Origin: 40CM-4-68-19 sp036513415
GTDB lineage: Bacteria > Myxococcota > Myxococcia > Myxococcales > 40CM-4-68-19
Assembly (NCBI GenBank): GCA_036513415.1
Contig: DATBZA010000179.1
Span: 33,761 to 97,760, forward strand
Length of the DNA stretch: 64,000 nucleotides
Direction: 5' to 3'
Within the stretch, counting starts at the first letter, position 1. Every line of letters starts with the position of its first letter. The position numbers were made by a program, and so were the translations under genes. Below the pieces are notes generated by a model. The model had not been told where the DNA came from, made no database searches, and was given only the letters and a program-made list of their open reading frames with translations. Of the stretch, positions 43,502-51,944 are shown one piece after another.

Positions 43502-44797
43502 CTACTGATCGAACGACATCACCTGGAGGCGGGAAGCCTCGAAGTCCGCGGCCGGGTCGAACGGGAACCCGCTGTTCGTGCGGTACTCCAGCACGACCGT
43601 GTGCGATCCCTTCGCGAGCGTCGTGTAGTACGTCCCCACGTTGGCCGCGTAGGCCGTGTTGCCCACCACCACGTTCGTGCTGGTGAGGACGACTCCGTCG
43701 AGCTTGAGGTGGGTCACGATCGAACCGTTCATCGGGACCGAGAGGTTGAACGAGATCGCCACCGGGCCGGCGTTCGCCATCACCCAGGTCAACTGGAGAT
43801 CCGGAACGGGCCCCCAGACGTTGGTGTTGTTGCTGTTCCATTTCGTCGCGCCCACGGCGCTGAGGATCTGCGGCATGCCAGCCGGGCCTTGAGGACCGGT
43901 CGGACCGACCAGACCTTGCGGGCCGGTGGCACCGGTTGCGCCCTGCGCACCGGTGAGACCCGTAGCGCCCTGCGCACCGGTGGGACCCGTAGCGCCCTTG
44001 GCGCCGTCCGCCCCGGCCAGCCCTTGCGGACCGGTGGGACCGGCTACGCCCTGAGGGCCGATCGGGCCCTGCGCACCCGTCGCGCCTTGTGCGCCAGTGG
44101 CGCCTTGCGGACCAGTCGCGCCTGCAAGACCCTGCGGGCCGATCGGGCCCTGCGGACCCGTTGCGCCCACTGCGCCCGCGGGACCTTGAGCGCCCTGCGG
44201 ACCCGTGGCGCCAGGGGCGCCCGGGAGACCATCATGACCCGTCGGACCCGTGGGGCCCGGGGGACCTTCCATACCCAGCGAACCTTGAGGGCCAGTGGGA
44301 CCGGAAGGACCAGCAGGACCAGCCGGGCCAGCAGGACCCCCAGGACCAGCCGGGCCGACCGCACCAGCAGGACCAGTGGGACCAGCAGCACCGGCGGGAC
44401 CAGCAGCACCGGCGGGACCAGCAGGACCAGCTGGACCAGCAGGACCGGGGGGACCAGCAGGACCGGGGGGCCCCAACGAACCGGGAGAGCCAGCAGGACC
44501 GGGGGGCCCCAACGGACCGGGAGAGCCAGCAGGACCGGTCAGGCCCAAATCCCCCTGCGGGCCAGGCGCACCTACCTGGTTCCAGGACATGGGAGACTCG
44601 CTGCTCCGGCAGCGGCCGCCAAAGTTCGGGTTGATGACCCTCACTTGTCCCTCACGGTCGACGCACGCCGAGATCACGCCGTTGACCGGGGAGAGCGGAG
44701 AGCCTGGGGTCCGCATGCGCAGTGCGAACGCCGTCGAAGGCGCCGCGAGCGCCATTGCGGCGAAGACCACGAAGGACCGGAACGAGTTGGTCAGCAT
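43502..44797 (-). CDS. Secreted collagen-like protein
   Basis: A 431-residue protein with a signal peptide (about residues 1-26, cleavage near AFA-LR). Residues about 27-75 form a Cys-containing head (ACVDREGQVRVINPNFGG, then GRCRSSESPMSWNQVG). Residues about 76-307 are roughly 77 consecutive Gly-x-y triplets rich in GPAGPAGPT and GATGPQG units, i.e. a collagen triple-helix domain. The last 124 residues form a beta-rich head (NGSIVTHLKLDGVVLTSTN, HTVVLEYRTNSGFPF) like C1q/TNF-type trimerisation heads. It should be an extracellular trimeric rod. No cell-surface anchor is seen. ATG 44797 is used; the upstream in-frame extension is not a signal. Confidence 0.88.
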   Translation of the reverse strand: MLTNSFRSFVVFAAMALAAPSTAFALRMRTPGSPLSPVNGVISACVDREGQVRVINPNFGGRCRSSESPMSWNQVGAPGPQGDLGLTGPAGSPGPLGPPGPAGSPGSLGPPGPAGPPGPAGPAGPAGPAGAAGPAGAAGPTGPAGAVGPAGPGGPAGPAGPAGPSGPTGPQGSLGMEGPPGPTGPTGHDGLPGAPGATGPQGAQGPAGAVGATGPQGPIGPQGLAGATGPQGATGAQGATGAQGPIGPQGVAGPTGPQGLAGADGAKGATGPTGAQGATGLTGAQGATGATGPQGLVGPTGPQGPAGMPQILSAVGATKWNSNNTNVWGPVPDLQLTWVMANAGPVAISFNLSVPMNGSIVTHLKLDGVVLTSTNVVVGNTAYAANVGTYYTTLAKGSHTVVLEYRTNSGFPFDPAADFEASRLQVMSFDQ

Positions 44798-44954
44798 TTT
44801 TTTCACCCTCACTGCGGGAATTGCGGCGATGCTGGCAAGGGCTCGCACGGCGCGTCAATGACACCTGCGGGGCCGCTGGGAGGGGGAATGGTGCGTCCGG
44901 GGCGAGGGTGCGCGGGGCACGCACACGGTCGTCCGCCGCTCCGTCAGCACGGAA

Positions 44955-44983
44955 ATTTTCCAGCGACGCTGGTAAATTGACAA
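44955..44983 (-). promoter_or_regulatory. Promoter with palindromic operator of the collagen-like gene
   Basis: On the minus strand TTGTCA (plus 44978-44983) and GAAAAT (plus 44955-44960) are 17 bp apart. The spacer holds the perfect palindrome CCAGCG-A-CGCTGG (44960-44972), so a dimeric regulator would bind between -35 and -10. The 5' leader to the ATG would be about 150 nt. The binding protein is unknown. Confidence 0.5.
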
Positions 44984-45045
44984 ACGCCTAGCTACGTCGG
45001 GCGGATGGGAAGCAGCGGGCGATCAGTCCTGCGTGCAGGGAGCGA

Positions 45046-45222
45046 TCAGTCCTGCATGCGGCGGAGGATCTGGTCCTTCCGCCCTTCGCGGATCAACCGA
45101 TCGTTCTTCCGCGCTTCGTCGAAGCTCAGATAGGTGAAGTACCCCACGAGCAACAGCATGAAGACGATCGGGATGTTGTCGGGGACCGACACGATCGCCC
45201 AGAAGTTCAGGAGCGGGCCCAT
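45046..45222 (-). CDS. Small membrane protein next to the bc complex
   Basis: A 58-residue protein found by reading the minus strand: MGPLLNFWAIVSVPDNIPIV, then a membrane helix FMLLLVGYFTYLSF, and a basic amphipathic tail DEARKNDRLIREGRKD ending RMQD. One membrane helix (about 17-35) with a long charged tail is the design of small subunits or assembly factors. It lies 142 bp from the Rieske gene and is divergently transcribed, so a role in the adjacent cytochrome complex is plausible. Its stop region is repeated just after it (GCGATCAGTCCTGC twice, 23-bp period). Not previously named here. Confidence 0.55.
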   Translation of the reverse strand: MGPLLNFWAIVSVPDNIPIVFMLLLVGYFTYLSFDEARKNDRLIREGRKDQILRRMQD

Positions 45223-45363
45223 GGCGGCACAAGTACCCGAGCCGGGGACGGATGGTCAACGTGCGGCAACCTGCCGCACGAGTGGACCGGCTGCTTGACC
45301 GGCCGCGAGCGTTCGTGTCAGGAAGTGGCCTCTCTTCTCAGCGGCTTGCAACAGAGGAGTTGA

Positions 45364-45900
45364 ATGCCGGGCGGAAATCCAGGCATCCCCGAAGCAGAGA
45401 GCGGAAACTTCATCTGGTCGCGGCGCGACCTCATCTCCCTGGCGGGATGGGGCGCCATCCTCACCTGCTTCGCGGCTGCCGGCGGAGCCATTCTCAGGCT
45501 GCTCTTCCCGCGCGTCCTCTTCGAGCCGCCCACCAGCTTCAAGGCGGGCTACCCGACCGAGTACACGGTGGGCGACGTCTCGGAAAAGTGGATGAAGTCG
45601 CAGCGCGTCTGGGTGGTGCGCACGCAGCAGGGGCTCTACGCGCTCCTCGGGATCTGCACGCACCTCGGCTGCACCCCGCGCTGGCTCGGACCCGAGAACA
45701 AGTTCAAGTGCCCGTGCCATGGCTCGGGCTACACCAAGGACGGCGTCAACTTCGAAGGCCCCACGCCGCGGCCGCTCGAGCGGGTGAAGATCGCGCTCGG
45801 CGACGACGGCCAGCTGATCGTCGACAAGGCGTTCCGCTACCGGTACGAGCTCGGCCAGTGGGACGACCCCAACGCGTTCGCCAAGTACACCGGAGCTTGA
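45364..45900 (+). CDS. Rieske iron-sulfur protein
   Basis: A 178-residue subunit of the cytochrome bc-type complex. One N-terminal membrane helix follows a twin-Arg-like start (WSRRDLISLAGWGAILTCFAAAGGA, residues about 18-42), as usual for Tat-exported Rieske proteins. The 2Fe-2S ligands are CTHLGC and CPCHGSGY, with the disulfide Cys in each loop. It donates electrons from quinol oxidation to cytochrome c. Start ATG 45364 has GGAG five bases before. Followed by the cytochrome b gene 3 bases later, so one operon. Confidence 0.95.
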   Translation: MPGGNPGIPEAESGNFIWSRRDLISLAGWGAILTCFAAAGGAILRLLFPRVLFEPPTSFKAGYPTEYTVGDVSEKWMKSQRVWVVRTQQGLYALLGICTHLGCTPRWLGPENKFKCPCHGSGYTKDGVNFEGPTPRPLERVKIALGDDGQLIVDKAFRYRYELGQWDDPNAFAKYTGA

Positions 45901-45902
45901 AC

Positions 45903-46685
45903 GTGCCAGAAACCGAGAAGCGCAGGACCTCGCTCGGCGAGATGCTCACCAACAACTACGTCTGGCGCTCGATCTTCCGCCACGGCTACGCGGACACCCC
46001 TCGCAACCGCGTCCTTCAGGTCAGCGCCAACGTCTGGCTGCACCTGCATCCCTCGAAGATGCGCCGGCACGGGATCCGCTACCGCCACACCTGGTGCGCC
46101 GGCGGGCTCACCTTCCTGCTCTATCTGTGCACCGTCGTCACCGGCGTGGTGCTGATGTTCTACTACCGCCCCACCGGCGAGTACGCGTACTGGGACGTCA
46201 AGTACCTCGACTTCGACGTCCCCTTCGGAATGATCATGCGCAACATGCACCGCTGGTCGGCGCACGGCATGGTCATCTTCATCTGGCTGCACATGTTCCG
46301 GGTCTTCATGACCGGGAGCTACAAGCCGCCCCGGGAGTTCAACTGGGTGGTGGGCGTGAACCTCTTGACGCTCACGCTGTTGCTCTCGTTCACCGGCTAC
46401 CTGCTGCCCTGGGACCAGCTGGCGATCTGGGCGGTGACGGTCGGCACCAACATGGCCCGCGCCACGCCGCTGCTCGGCAACGAAGGACCGTTCGGGCCGC
46501 AGCTGGGGATGACCCCGCGCTACGATGCGCGGGCGCTGCTGACCGCGGGGACGGTGGTGGGCGCGCCGACCTTGCTCCGCTTCTACGTCCTGCACTGCAT
46601 CTTCATCCCGATCATCGCCTCGATCCTGATGATCCTGCACTTCTGGCGCATCCGGAAAGACGGCGGCATTAGCGGACCTCTCTGA
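45903..46685 (+). CDS. Cytochrome b, N-terminal (b6-like) subunit
   Basis: A 260-residue protein from GTG 45903. Four membrane helices (about 63-85, 113-135, 150-170, 220-245). Heme-ligand His residues are seen in MHRWSAHGMVIFIWLHMFRVF and in the pair RFYVLHCIFIPIIASILMILHFWRI, giving the two-heme arrangement of cytochrome b6. Short N-terminal tail carries an amphipathic region. The C-terminal half of cytochrome b is on the next gene, so the split b6/subunit IV layout is used. Quinol-binding site motif PDWY is on the next gene's side (the PPWY-like site is KAPWYFLGLQE). Confidence 0.92.
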   Translation: MPETEKRRTSLGEMLTNNYVWRSIFRHGYADTPRNRVLQVSANVWLHLHPSKMRRHGIRYRHTWCAGGLTFLLYLCTVVTGVVLMFYYRPTGEYAYWDVKYLDFDVPFGMIMRNMHRWSAHGMVIFIWLHMFRVFMTGSYKPPREFNWVVGVNLLTLTLLLSFTGYLLPWDQLAIWAVTVGTNMARATPLLGNEGPFGPQLGMTPRYDARALLTAGTVVGAPTLLRFYVLHCIFIPIIASILMILHFWRIRKDGGISGPL

Positions 46686-46695
46686 GGGACCCTCC

Positions 46696-47517
46696 ATGGC
46701 TGAGAACGTCAACCCGGCGGTCATCCAGGACCAGGAAGAAGCGAAGGTCCAGGCCGGACGCGCGCGCGCCGCGCTGCCCGCCGCCGATCTGCCGGACAAG
46801 GTGCACACCTGGCCGTATCTGGTGCGCGCGGAGTTCATCGCCGGCTGCATCCTGCTCCTGGTGCTGATGGTCTGGAGCATCACGGTGGACGCTCCGATGG
46901 AGGACCCGGCGAATCCCACCAAGACGCCCAATCCTTCCAAGGCGCCCTGGTACTTCCTCGGCCTTCAAGAGATGCTGGTCTACTTCGACCCCTGGATCGC
47001 CGGTGTGGTGCTGCCGTCCCTGATCATCGTCGGGCTGATGGTGATCCCCTACGTCGACGTCAACCCGAGGGGGAATGGCTACTACACCTGGAGCGAGCGC
47101 AAGTTCGCCATCGCCACCTTCCTGGTCGGGTTCCTCGGCATGTGGGTGGGGATGATCACCATCGGCGTCTTCTTCCGCGGCCCGGGCTGGAACCTGTTCA
47201 TGCCCTGGGACTACTGGGACCCGCACAAGGTCGTCCCGCTGGTCAACATCGATCTGCCGTACATCGTCGGGATCCGCAGTGAGATGGGCGCCATGCTCTT
47301 CGGCGCCATCTGCGTGCTGGGCTGGCTGGTGGCGATCCCCGGCGCGTTCTGGCAGTGGAAGAAGGACGCTCCGGTGATGCGGCAACTGGGCATGCTCCGC
47401 TACGGGCTCGTCGCCACGCTCTTCATGATCATGACGGGAGTGCTGGTGAAGATGGCCCTGCGCCTGCTCTTCAACATCAAGTACATCCTCGTCATCCCCA
47501 ACATCCTGAATATTTGA
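46696..47517 (+). CDS. Cytochrome b C-terminal (subunit IV-like) subunit
   Basis: A 273-residue protein. The first 60 residues are a charged N-terminal extension. The quinol-site motif PNPSKAPWYFLGLQE (about residues 78-92) is the typical subunit IV signature. Four to six membrane helices (about 46-68, 108-128, 140-165, 205-225, 245-265) follow, longer than chloroplast-type subunit IV (160). It completes the split cytochrome b. Gap to the preceding gene is 10 bases. A 144-bp gap to the next gene holds a short imperfect hairpin near 47590. Confidence 0.85.
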   Translation: MAENVNPAVIQDQEEAKVQAGRARAALPAADLPDKVHTWPYLVRAEFIAGCILLLVLMVWSITVDAPMEDPANPTKTPNPSKAPWYFLGLQEMLVYFDPWIAGVVLPSLIIVGLMVIPYVDVNPRGNGYYTWSERKFAIATFLVGFLGMWVGMITIGVFFRGPGWNLFMPWDYWDPHKVVPLVNIDLPYIVGIRSEMGAMLFGAICVLGWLVAIPGAFWQWKKDAPVMRQLGMLRYGLVATLFMIMTGVLVKMALRLLFNIKYILVIPNILNI

Positions 47518-47661
47518 TGAGTCGCTCTGCTGTGATCGCGCGCCACCCTTCCGTGACCGCTCTTCGATCCGGCGCTTGCGGCGCCTCGGCGAAGGGGGAG
47601 CTCGCTCTCCCTTCGAACCCCCAACATACGCGCCTCACTTCGTGCGTGGCTGAGGTGTAGC

Positions 47662-50600
47662 ATGGCGAGACGACCCCTCGAGCTGCAGAGCCTGAAGTGG
47701 CCGTTCGTCGGCCTCGCCGTGCTCCTCGCGCTCAGTACCGCCTGGGCCGTCTACGACGAGGTGGTTTCGCGCCGTCCGTGGAAGAACTACCAGCGCGACT
47801 TCTTCAAGCTGGAGGAGTCGCACCTCAAGGCCGATCGGGAGCGGGCGCGCAAGCGGCTGGAGACGCCGGAGATCAAGCAGCAGCTCGAGAACGCCCGGGC
47901 GGAGCTGAAGGCCGCCGACGAGGCCATCAGCGGAAATCCCGAGCAGCGCAAGGAGTACGAGGCCGCGCTCAAGGCCGAGGAAGCCGCGCGGGTGAAAGAA
48001 GAGGAGGCCAAGCTCTACCTCGGCTTCGACAAGTCCGACCAGGACGCCGTCTACTACAAGCTGCGCGAGGCCCGGCACGAGAACCACGCCGCCGTGGAAG
48101 CGAAGCTGCAGAAGGCGTTCGACGACTGGCAGAGGAAGATCGAGGAGAAGACGAGGATCTACACTGCGGCGATCGCCGCGCACAAAGCGGCCACCGAGCG
48201 GCGGCTCGCCTTCGTGCAGCGGCGCGAGGCGGCCCAGGCGAAGATCGGCGCCATCGAGAAGCCGATCCAGGAGATCGACAAGCGGCTGCAGGCGTTCAGC
48301 GGGCTCGGCAAGCTGCCGCAGATGGAGCAGTACTGGATCGCGAACCTCAAGAACTCCTGGGGGTCGGAGACGGTCGACCGTTGCCAGAACTGCCACGTCG
48401 GGATCAGCAAGGGCGGGTTCTCGGAGCCCTGGGAAGTCCTGGCCGCGAAGAAGGCGAACCTGCCCGAGGCGGAGATGAAGGCGCAGTTCGCGCTCGACCC
48501 CGAGGTGATCGAGTCCTACCAGAAGATCCACGAGGCGATCTGCGAGGACGTGCCCCGTCCGCCCGAGGCGGTGCCCATCGGAGGCTTCAAGCCGCCGGCG
48601 GAGCCTTCGCCGATGGATCCGGCGCAGGCCACCGAGTGCCGCCCGCGCGCGGACTGGGAGAAGTGGACCGAGCTGGGCGCCGTCTACTGCGGCCCGCACG
48701 CGCGCTCGCTCGCGAAGACGAAGACGGTGCTGAAGGACGGCGCGGGCGCGGTGCTCACGGAGCAGAAGACCGAGTGGAAGGGCATCTCGCGCAACCCCGC
48801 TCTCGAGGCCCTGAAGGGCGAGGAGAAGCCTGTCGAGGAGCGGGTGGCGCAGGCTTGCACCGACAAGGAGACGCTGGCGGCGTTCGACGAGGTGGTGAAG
48901 GCGAACCCGTTCGACGTGAAGCCGGTTTTCCGGACGCACCCGCACCGGTTCGAGCTTCTGGTCAAGAGCCACGTTCCGGAGAACTTCGGCTGCACCACCT
49001 GCCACGGCGGCGAGGGCGCGCAGACCAAAGGGGTCCTCCACCGCGCCTTCCGGCACGGCGAGGACGATCACCACTGGAACGACCCCCTCACCGACGAAGT
49101 GACGGTGATGGGCAAGAAGTACAAGGGCGCGTTCATGCAGTCCAAGTGCGACAAGTGCCACGCGCAGGAGCTGACGCTCTCGCATGCGCCGCTGCTCTCG
49201 AAGGGGAAGAAGCTCTTCACCGACGTGGGCTGCTGGGGCTGCCACCCGATCGAGGGATACAACGAGCTGGCGAAGCGCGGGCCCACGCTCACCAACATCG
49301 CCAGCAAGACGACGCAGGGCTGGCTCCAGACCTGGATCGCGTACCCCAAGGGCTGGAGACCGGCTACCCGGATGCCGAACTTCTGGCCCGGCGCGGTGGA
49401 CGCGAGCTCGGTGCCTCATCCCGAGGCGCAGAAGCCGGAAGAGGTTCTGGCCCAGCACCGCCAGCTGCGGGACCAGGAGGTTTCCGCGATCGTCGCCTAC
49501 CTCTGGTCGAACAGCGACAAGGCGCCTTTGCTCGCGCAGTCCGCGCCGAAGGGCGACCCCGCCAAGGGCAAGGAGACGTTCGAGAGCGTCGGGTGCCTCG
49601 CTTGTCACGTGACGGAGAAGGACTCGACCGCCCGGCGCAGCGAGGCCAGCGAGGAGCGCGACTACGCGCCGAACCTCTGGAACATCGCCGACAAGGCGCG
49701 GCCGGAGTGGATCTACTCCTGGGTCAAGAACCCCAAGGCGCTGTGGCCGGAGACGAAGATGCCCGACCTGCGCCTCGGCGACGCGGAAGCGGCGAACGTC
49801 ACCGCGTATCTGATGACCCTCAAGGGCGATCAGGCCTATCCCGCCCCGAAGTACGGCAAAGGCGAGCAGCAGAAGCTGGCGGCGGAGGGCAAGGAGCTGA
49901 TCGCCAAGTACGGTTGCTTCGGTTGCCACAGCATCAAGGGATTCGAGAACGCGCAGAAGATCGGCACCGAGCTGACCGAGCACGGGCGCAAAGCCGTGGA
50001 GCTGCTCGACTTTGGCGACGTGCGGTACTTCACCGAGGACCCCAAGCACCACCAGACCTATGCCAACTGGGTCTGGGAGAAGCTGCATGTCCCGCGGATC
50101 TTCGGCTACGAGCGCGTCGAGACCCGGATGCCGCAGTTCGACTTCACCGACGAGGAGGCGCTCTCCATCCTCACCTTCCTCAAAGGCCAGACCGGCGAGA
50201 CGCCGCCGCCGGAATACCGCGCGGGGACGGACCCCCTGCACGCGGCGGTGCTCAAAGGCGAGCGGCTGGTGTTCTGGAACGGCTGCCGCAACTGCCACGT
50301 GGTGGAAAACCGCGGCGGGAAGATCCGCGATCTCTACAACGACGAGAACGTCACTTTCGCGCCGCCGGTGCTCACCGGCGAGGGAGCGAAAGTGCAGCCG
50401 GCCTGGCTGTTCGCGTTCTTGAAATCGCCGACCACCTTGCGTCCCTGGTTCTCGGTGCGCATGCCGACGTTCCACTTCACCGACGCGGACGCGACCACCC
50501 TGGTGCACTACTTCGCCGCCTCCTCGAACAAGAGCTTCCCGTACCTGACGGCGCAAGCGCAGCAGCTCACCGGGGCGCGAGCCAAGGAAGCCGACCAGCT

Positions 50601-50934
50601 CTTCAAGGATCTGCAGTGCATCAACTGCCACGTGGTGGGGGAGCTTCGCCCCGGCCAGGACCCGGGCAGCGCGGCGCCGAATCTCCTGCTGGCGAAGGAT
50701 CGCCTCCGTCCAGACTGGATCGTTCCCTGGCTGAAGAATCCGCAGGCGCTGCTCGACGGCACCCGGATGCCCAGCTTCTGGGACTTCAGCGACGAGGCGC
50801 ACCCCACCTCGCCCAGCAAGCTGTTCAACGGCGACGCCAAGCAGCAGATCGACGCCTTGCGCGACTACTTGATGCACCTGGAACTGAAGGCCACGCCCAC
50901 GAAGACAGCCTCGGTAACTCCGAACCGAGGCTGA
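47662..50934 (+). CDS. Large octaheme cytochrome c of the bc-type complex
   Basis: A 1090-residue protein. One N-terminal membrane helix (about 10-30) is followed by a charged coiled-coil (about 40-220). Eight CXXCH heme motifs are seen at about residues 241, 443, 496, 524, 645, 752, 875 and 986 (CQNCH, CTTCH, CDKCH, CWGCH, CLACH, CFGCH, CRNCH, CINCH). Several Met-bearing patterns such as RMP occur near repeats (TRMPNFWPGA, TKMPDLR, TRMPQFDF), suggesting four to five cytochrome c domains of the same family in a row. It replaces the single cytochrome c1 of ordinary bc1 complexes and would be anchored at the periplasmic face. The stop is directly followed by the palindromic element. Confidence 0.9.
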   Translation: MARRPLELQSLKWPFVGLAVLLALSTAWAVYDEVVSRRPWKNYQRDFFKLEESHLKADRERARKRLETPEIKQQLENARAELKAADEAISGNPEQRKEYEAALKAEEAARVKEEEAKLYLGFDKSDQDAVYYKLREARHENHAAVEAKLQKAFDDWQRKIEEKTRIYTAAIAAHKAATERRLAFVQRREAAQAKIGAIEKPIQEIDKRLQAFSGLGKLPQMEQYWIANLKNSWGSETVDRCQNCHVGISKGGFSEPWEVLAAKKANLPEAEMKAQFALDPEVIESYQKIHEAICEDVPRPPEAVPIGGFKPPAEPSPMDPAQATECRPRADWEKWTELGAVYCGPHARSLAKTKTVLKDGAGAVLTEQKTEWKGISRNPALEALKGEEKPVEERVAQACTDKETLAAFDEVVKANPFDVKPVFRTHPHRFELLVKSHVPENFGCTTCHGGEGAQTKGVLHRAFRHGEDDHHWNDPLTDEVTVMGKKYKGAFMQSKCDKCHAQELTLSHAPLLSKGKKLFTDVGCWGCHPIEGYNELAKRGPTLTNIASKTTQGWLQTWIAYPKGWRPATRMPNFWPGAVDASSVPHPEAQKPEEVLAQHRQLRDQEVSAIVAYLWSNSDKAPLLAQSAPKGDPAKGKETFESVGCLACHVTEKDSTARRSEASEERDYAPNLWNIADKARPEWIYSWVKNPKALWPETKMPDLRLGDAEAANVTAYLMTLKGDQAYPAPKYGKGEQQKLAAEGKELIAKYGCFGCHSIKGFENAQKIGTELTEHGRKAVELLDFGDVRYFTEDPKHHQTYANWVWEKLHVPRIFGYERVETRMPQFDFTDEEALSILTFLKGQTGETPPPEYRAGTDPLHAAVLKGERLVFWNGCRNCHVVENRGGKIRDLYNDENVTFAPPVLTGEGAKVQPAWLFAFLKSPTTLRPWFSVRMPTFHFTDADATTLVHYFAASSNKSFPYLTAQAQQLTGARAKEADQLFKDLQCINCHVVGELRPGQDPGSAAPNLLLAKDRLRPDWIVPWLKNPQALLDGTRMPSFWDFSDEAHPTSPSKLFNGDAKQQIDALRDYLMHLELKATPTKTASVTPNRG

Positions 50935-51026
50935 AGATCAAACGCCGAGCACGCCGGGCACGCCGAGTTTTTTGGGGTTGAAAAAACCCAGACCTCGGCG
51001 TGCTCTGCGTGCTCGGCGTTTGATCT
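50935..51026. repeat. Large palindromic element P1
   Basis: 92 bp. The left arm (AGATCAAACGCCGAGCACGC onward) pairs with the right arm ending GCTCGGCGTTTGATCT. The central part has TTTTTTGGGGTTG. It begins right after the cytochrome c stop. The right arm ends 32 bp before TTGACCATCGAGGATG. It could form a very long hairpin in RNA or a cruciform in DNA and may act as a terminator. A related but not identical element is at 58119-58216. Confidence 0.85.
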
Positions 51027-51117
51027 GAAGAAACGCACGCCCTGTGCGGTCAAAGCCTTGACCATCGAGGATGCGTTTGCTAGTCGCAGCGCGGACGTTC
51101 AACGCAGAGGAGCCCAG

Positions 51118-51813
51118 ATGACCTGTTCGAGACTGCTGGCCGTCGCCGCCGCCCTGATCCTTCCAGCCGCCGCGATGGCCGAGACCATCGAAGGCTCGGT
51201 GGACTACACGGGCAAGCCCCCCACGCCCGGCAAGCTGCACCGCGAGGCCGATCCGTTCTGCGCCAAGAAGCCGATGACCGACCCCGCCGTGCTGGTGAAG
51301 AACGGCAAGCTGGAGAACGTCTGGGTGCACGTCACCAAGGGCGCGAAGGAGGCGGCGAAGCCGCCGTCCACCCCGGTGGAAGTCGACCAGAAGGACTGCA
51401 TGTACGACCCGCGGCTCAGCACTGCCGTGGTCGGCCAGAAGATCGTCGCCAAGAACGGCGACCCGATCCTCCACAACGTGCATACCTATCTGGGCTCGGC
51501 CACGCTCTTCAACAAGGGCATGCCCAACGACAAGGTCCCGCCCATCGAGTACGTCGCCAAGGAGGAGGGCGTGATCAAGTGGAAGTGCGACGTTCATCCC
51601 TGGATGCGCGGGTACACCGGCGTCTCCAAGAGCGGGCTCCAGGCGCTCACCAAGGACGGCACCTACAAGATCGAGAACGTGCCCCCCGGCAAGTACACGG
51701 TGGAGAGCTGGCACGAGAAGTACGGCACCAAGACGCAGGAAGTGACCGTCGAGGCTGGCAAGCCCGCCAAGGCGGACTTCAAGTACGACGGCACGGAAAA
51801 GGGCGGCGCGTAG
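51118..51813 (+). CDS. Cupredoxin-like periplasmic copper protein
   Basis: A 231-residue secreted protein with a signal peptide (MTCSRLLAVAAALILPAAAMA). Type 1 copper ligands are visible: His in ILHNVHTY, then Cys and His in KCDVHPWMRGY with Met following (CxxHxxM). The C-terminal 60 residues (DGTYKIENVPPGKYTVESWHEKYGTKTQEV) form a carboxypeptidase-regulatory-like beta domain. It could carry electrons from the octaheme cytochrome to the oxidase, or bind copper for oxidase assembly. ATG 51118 was chosen, with GAGGAG upstream. Confidence 0.82.
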   Translation: MTCSRLLAVAAALILPAAAMAETIEGSVDYTGKPPTPGKLHREADPFCAKKPMTDPAVLVKNGKLENVWVHVTKGAKEAAKPPSTPVEVDQKDCMYDPRLSTAVVGQKIVAKNGDPILHNVHTYLGSATLFNKGMPNDKVPPIEYVAKEEGVIKWKCDVHPWMRGYTGVSKSGLQALTKDGTYKIENVPPGKYTVESWHEKYGTKTQEVTVEAGKPAKADFKYDGTEKGGA

Positions 51814-51822
51814 TACAGGGTC

Positions 51823-51846
51823 GGGGACACCATCATTGGTGTCCCC
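51823..51846 (+). other. Perfect hairpin after the cupredoxin gene
   Basis: GGGGACACC-ATCATT-GGTGTCCCC, a 9-bp perfect stem 10 bp after the stop. No T-run follows; it could be an attenuator or transcript-end stabiliser. Confidence 0.5.
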
Positions 51847-51890
51847 TGGCGACAGAATCCAGGACAGAAGACTTGAGCATTGCCCGAAGC

Positions 51891-51920
51891 AGGGGAGACC
51901 GGCTAAAAGCGGTCTCCCCT
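51891..51920 (+). other. Second perfect hairpin before ctaA
   Basis: AGGGGAGACCG-GCTAAAAG-CGGTCTCCCCT, an 11-bp perfect stem 24 bp before the ctaA start. Together with the hairpin at 51823-51846 it brackets the untranslated gap and could regulate ctaA expression at RNA level. Confidence 0.5.
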
Positions 51921-51944
51921 TCGCGTTTGAGGAGCGCTGTCGCA

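Noticed and set aside
43900..44580. Short repeated DNA units that look like a tandem or CRISPR-like array
   Set aside because: The period follows codons of Gly-x-y triplets in the collagen-like gene; spacers are not unique and there are no cas genes.
45019..45059. 19-base direct repeat at the end of the 58-residue gene as an attachment site
   Set aside because: No integrase, tRNA or island boundary is nearby; a small tandem duplication explains it.
47635..50877. A 1080-residue open frame antisense to the octaheme cytochrome gene
   Set aside because: It is a shadow of GC-rich codons on the other strand; its translation has no conserved motif, while the plus strand encodes eight heme motifs.
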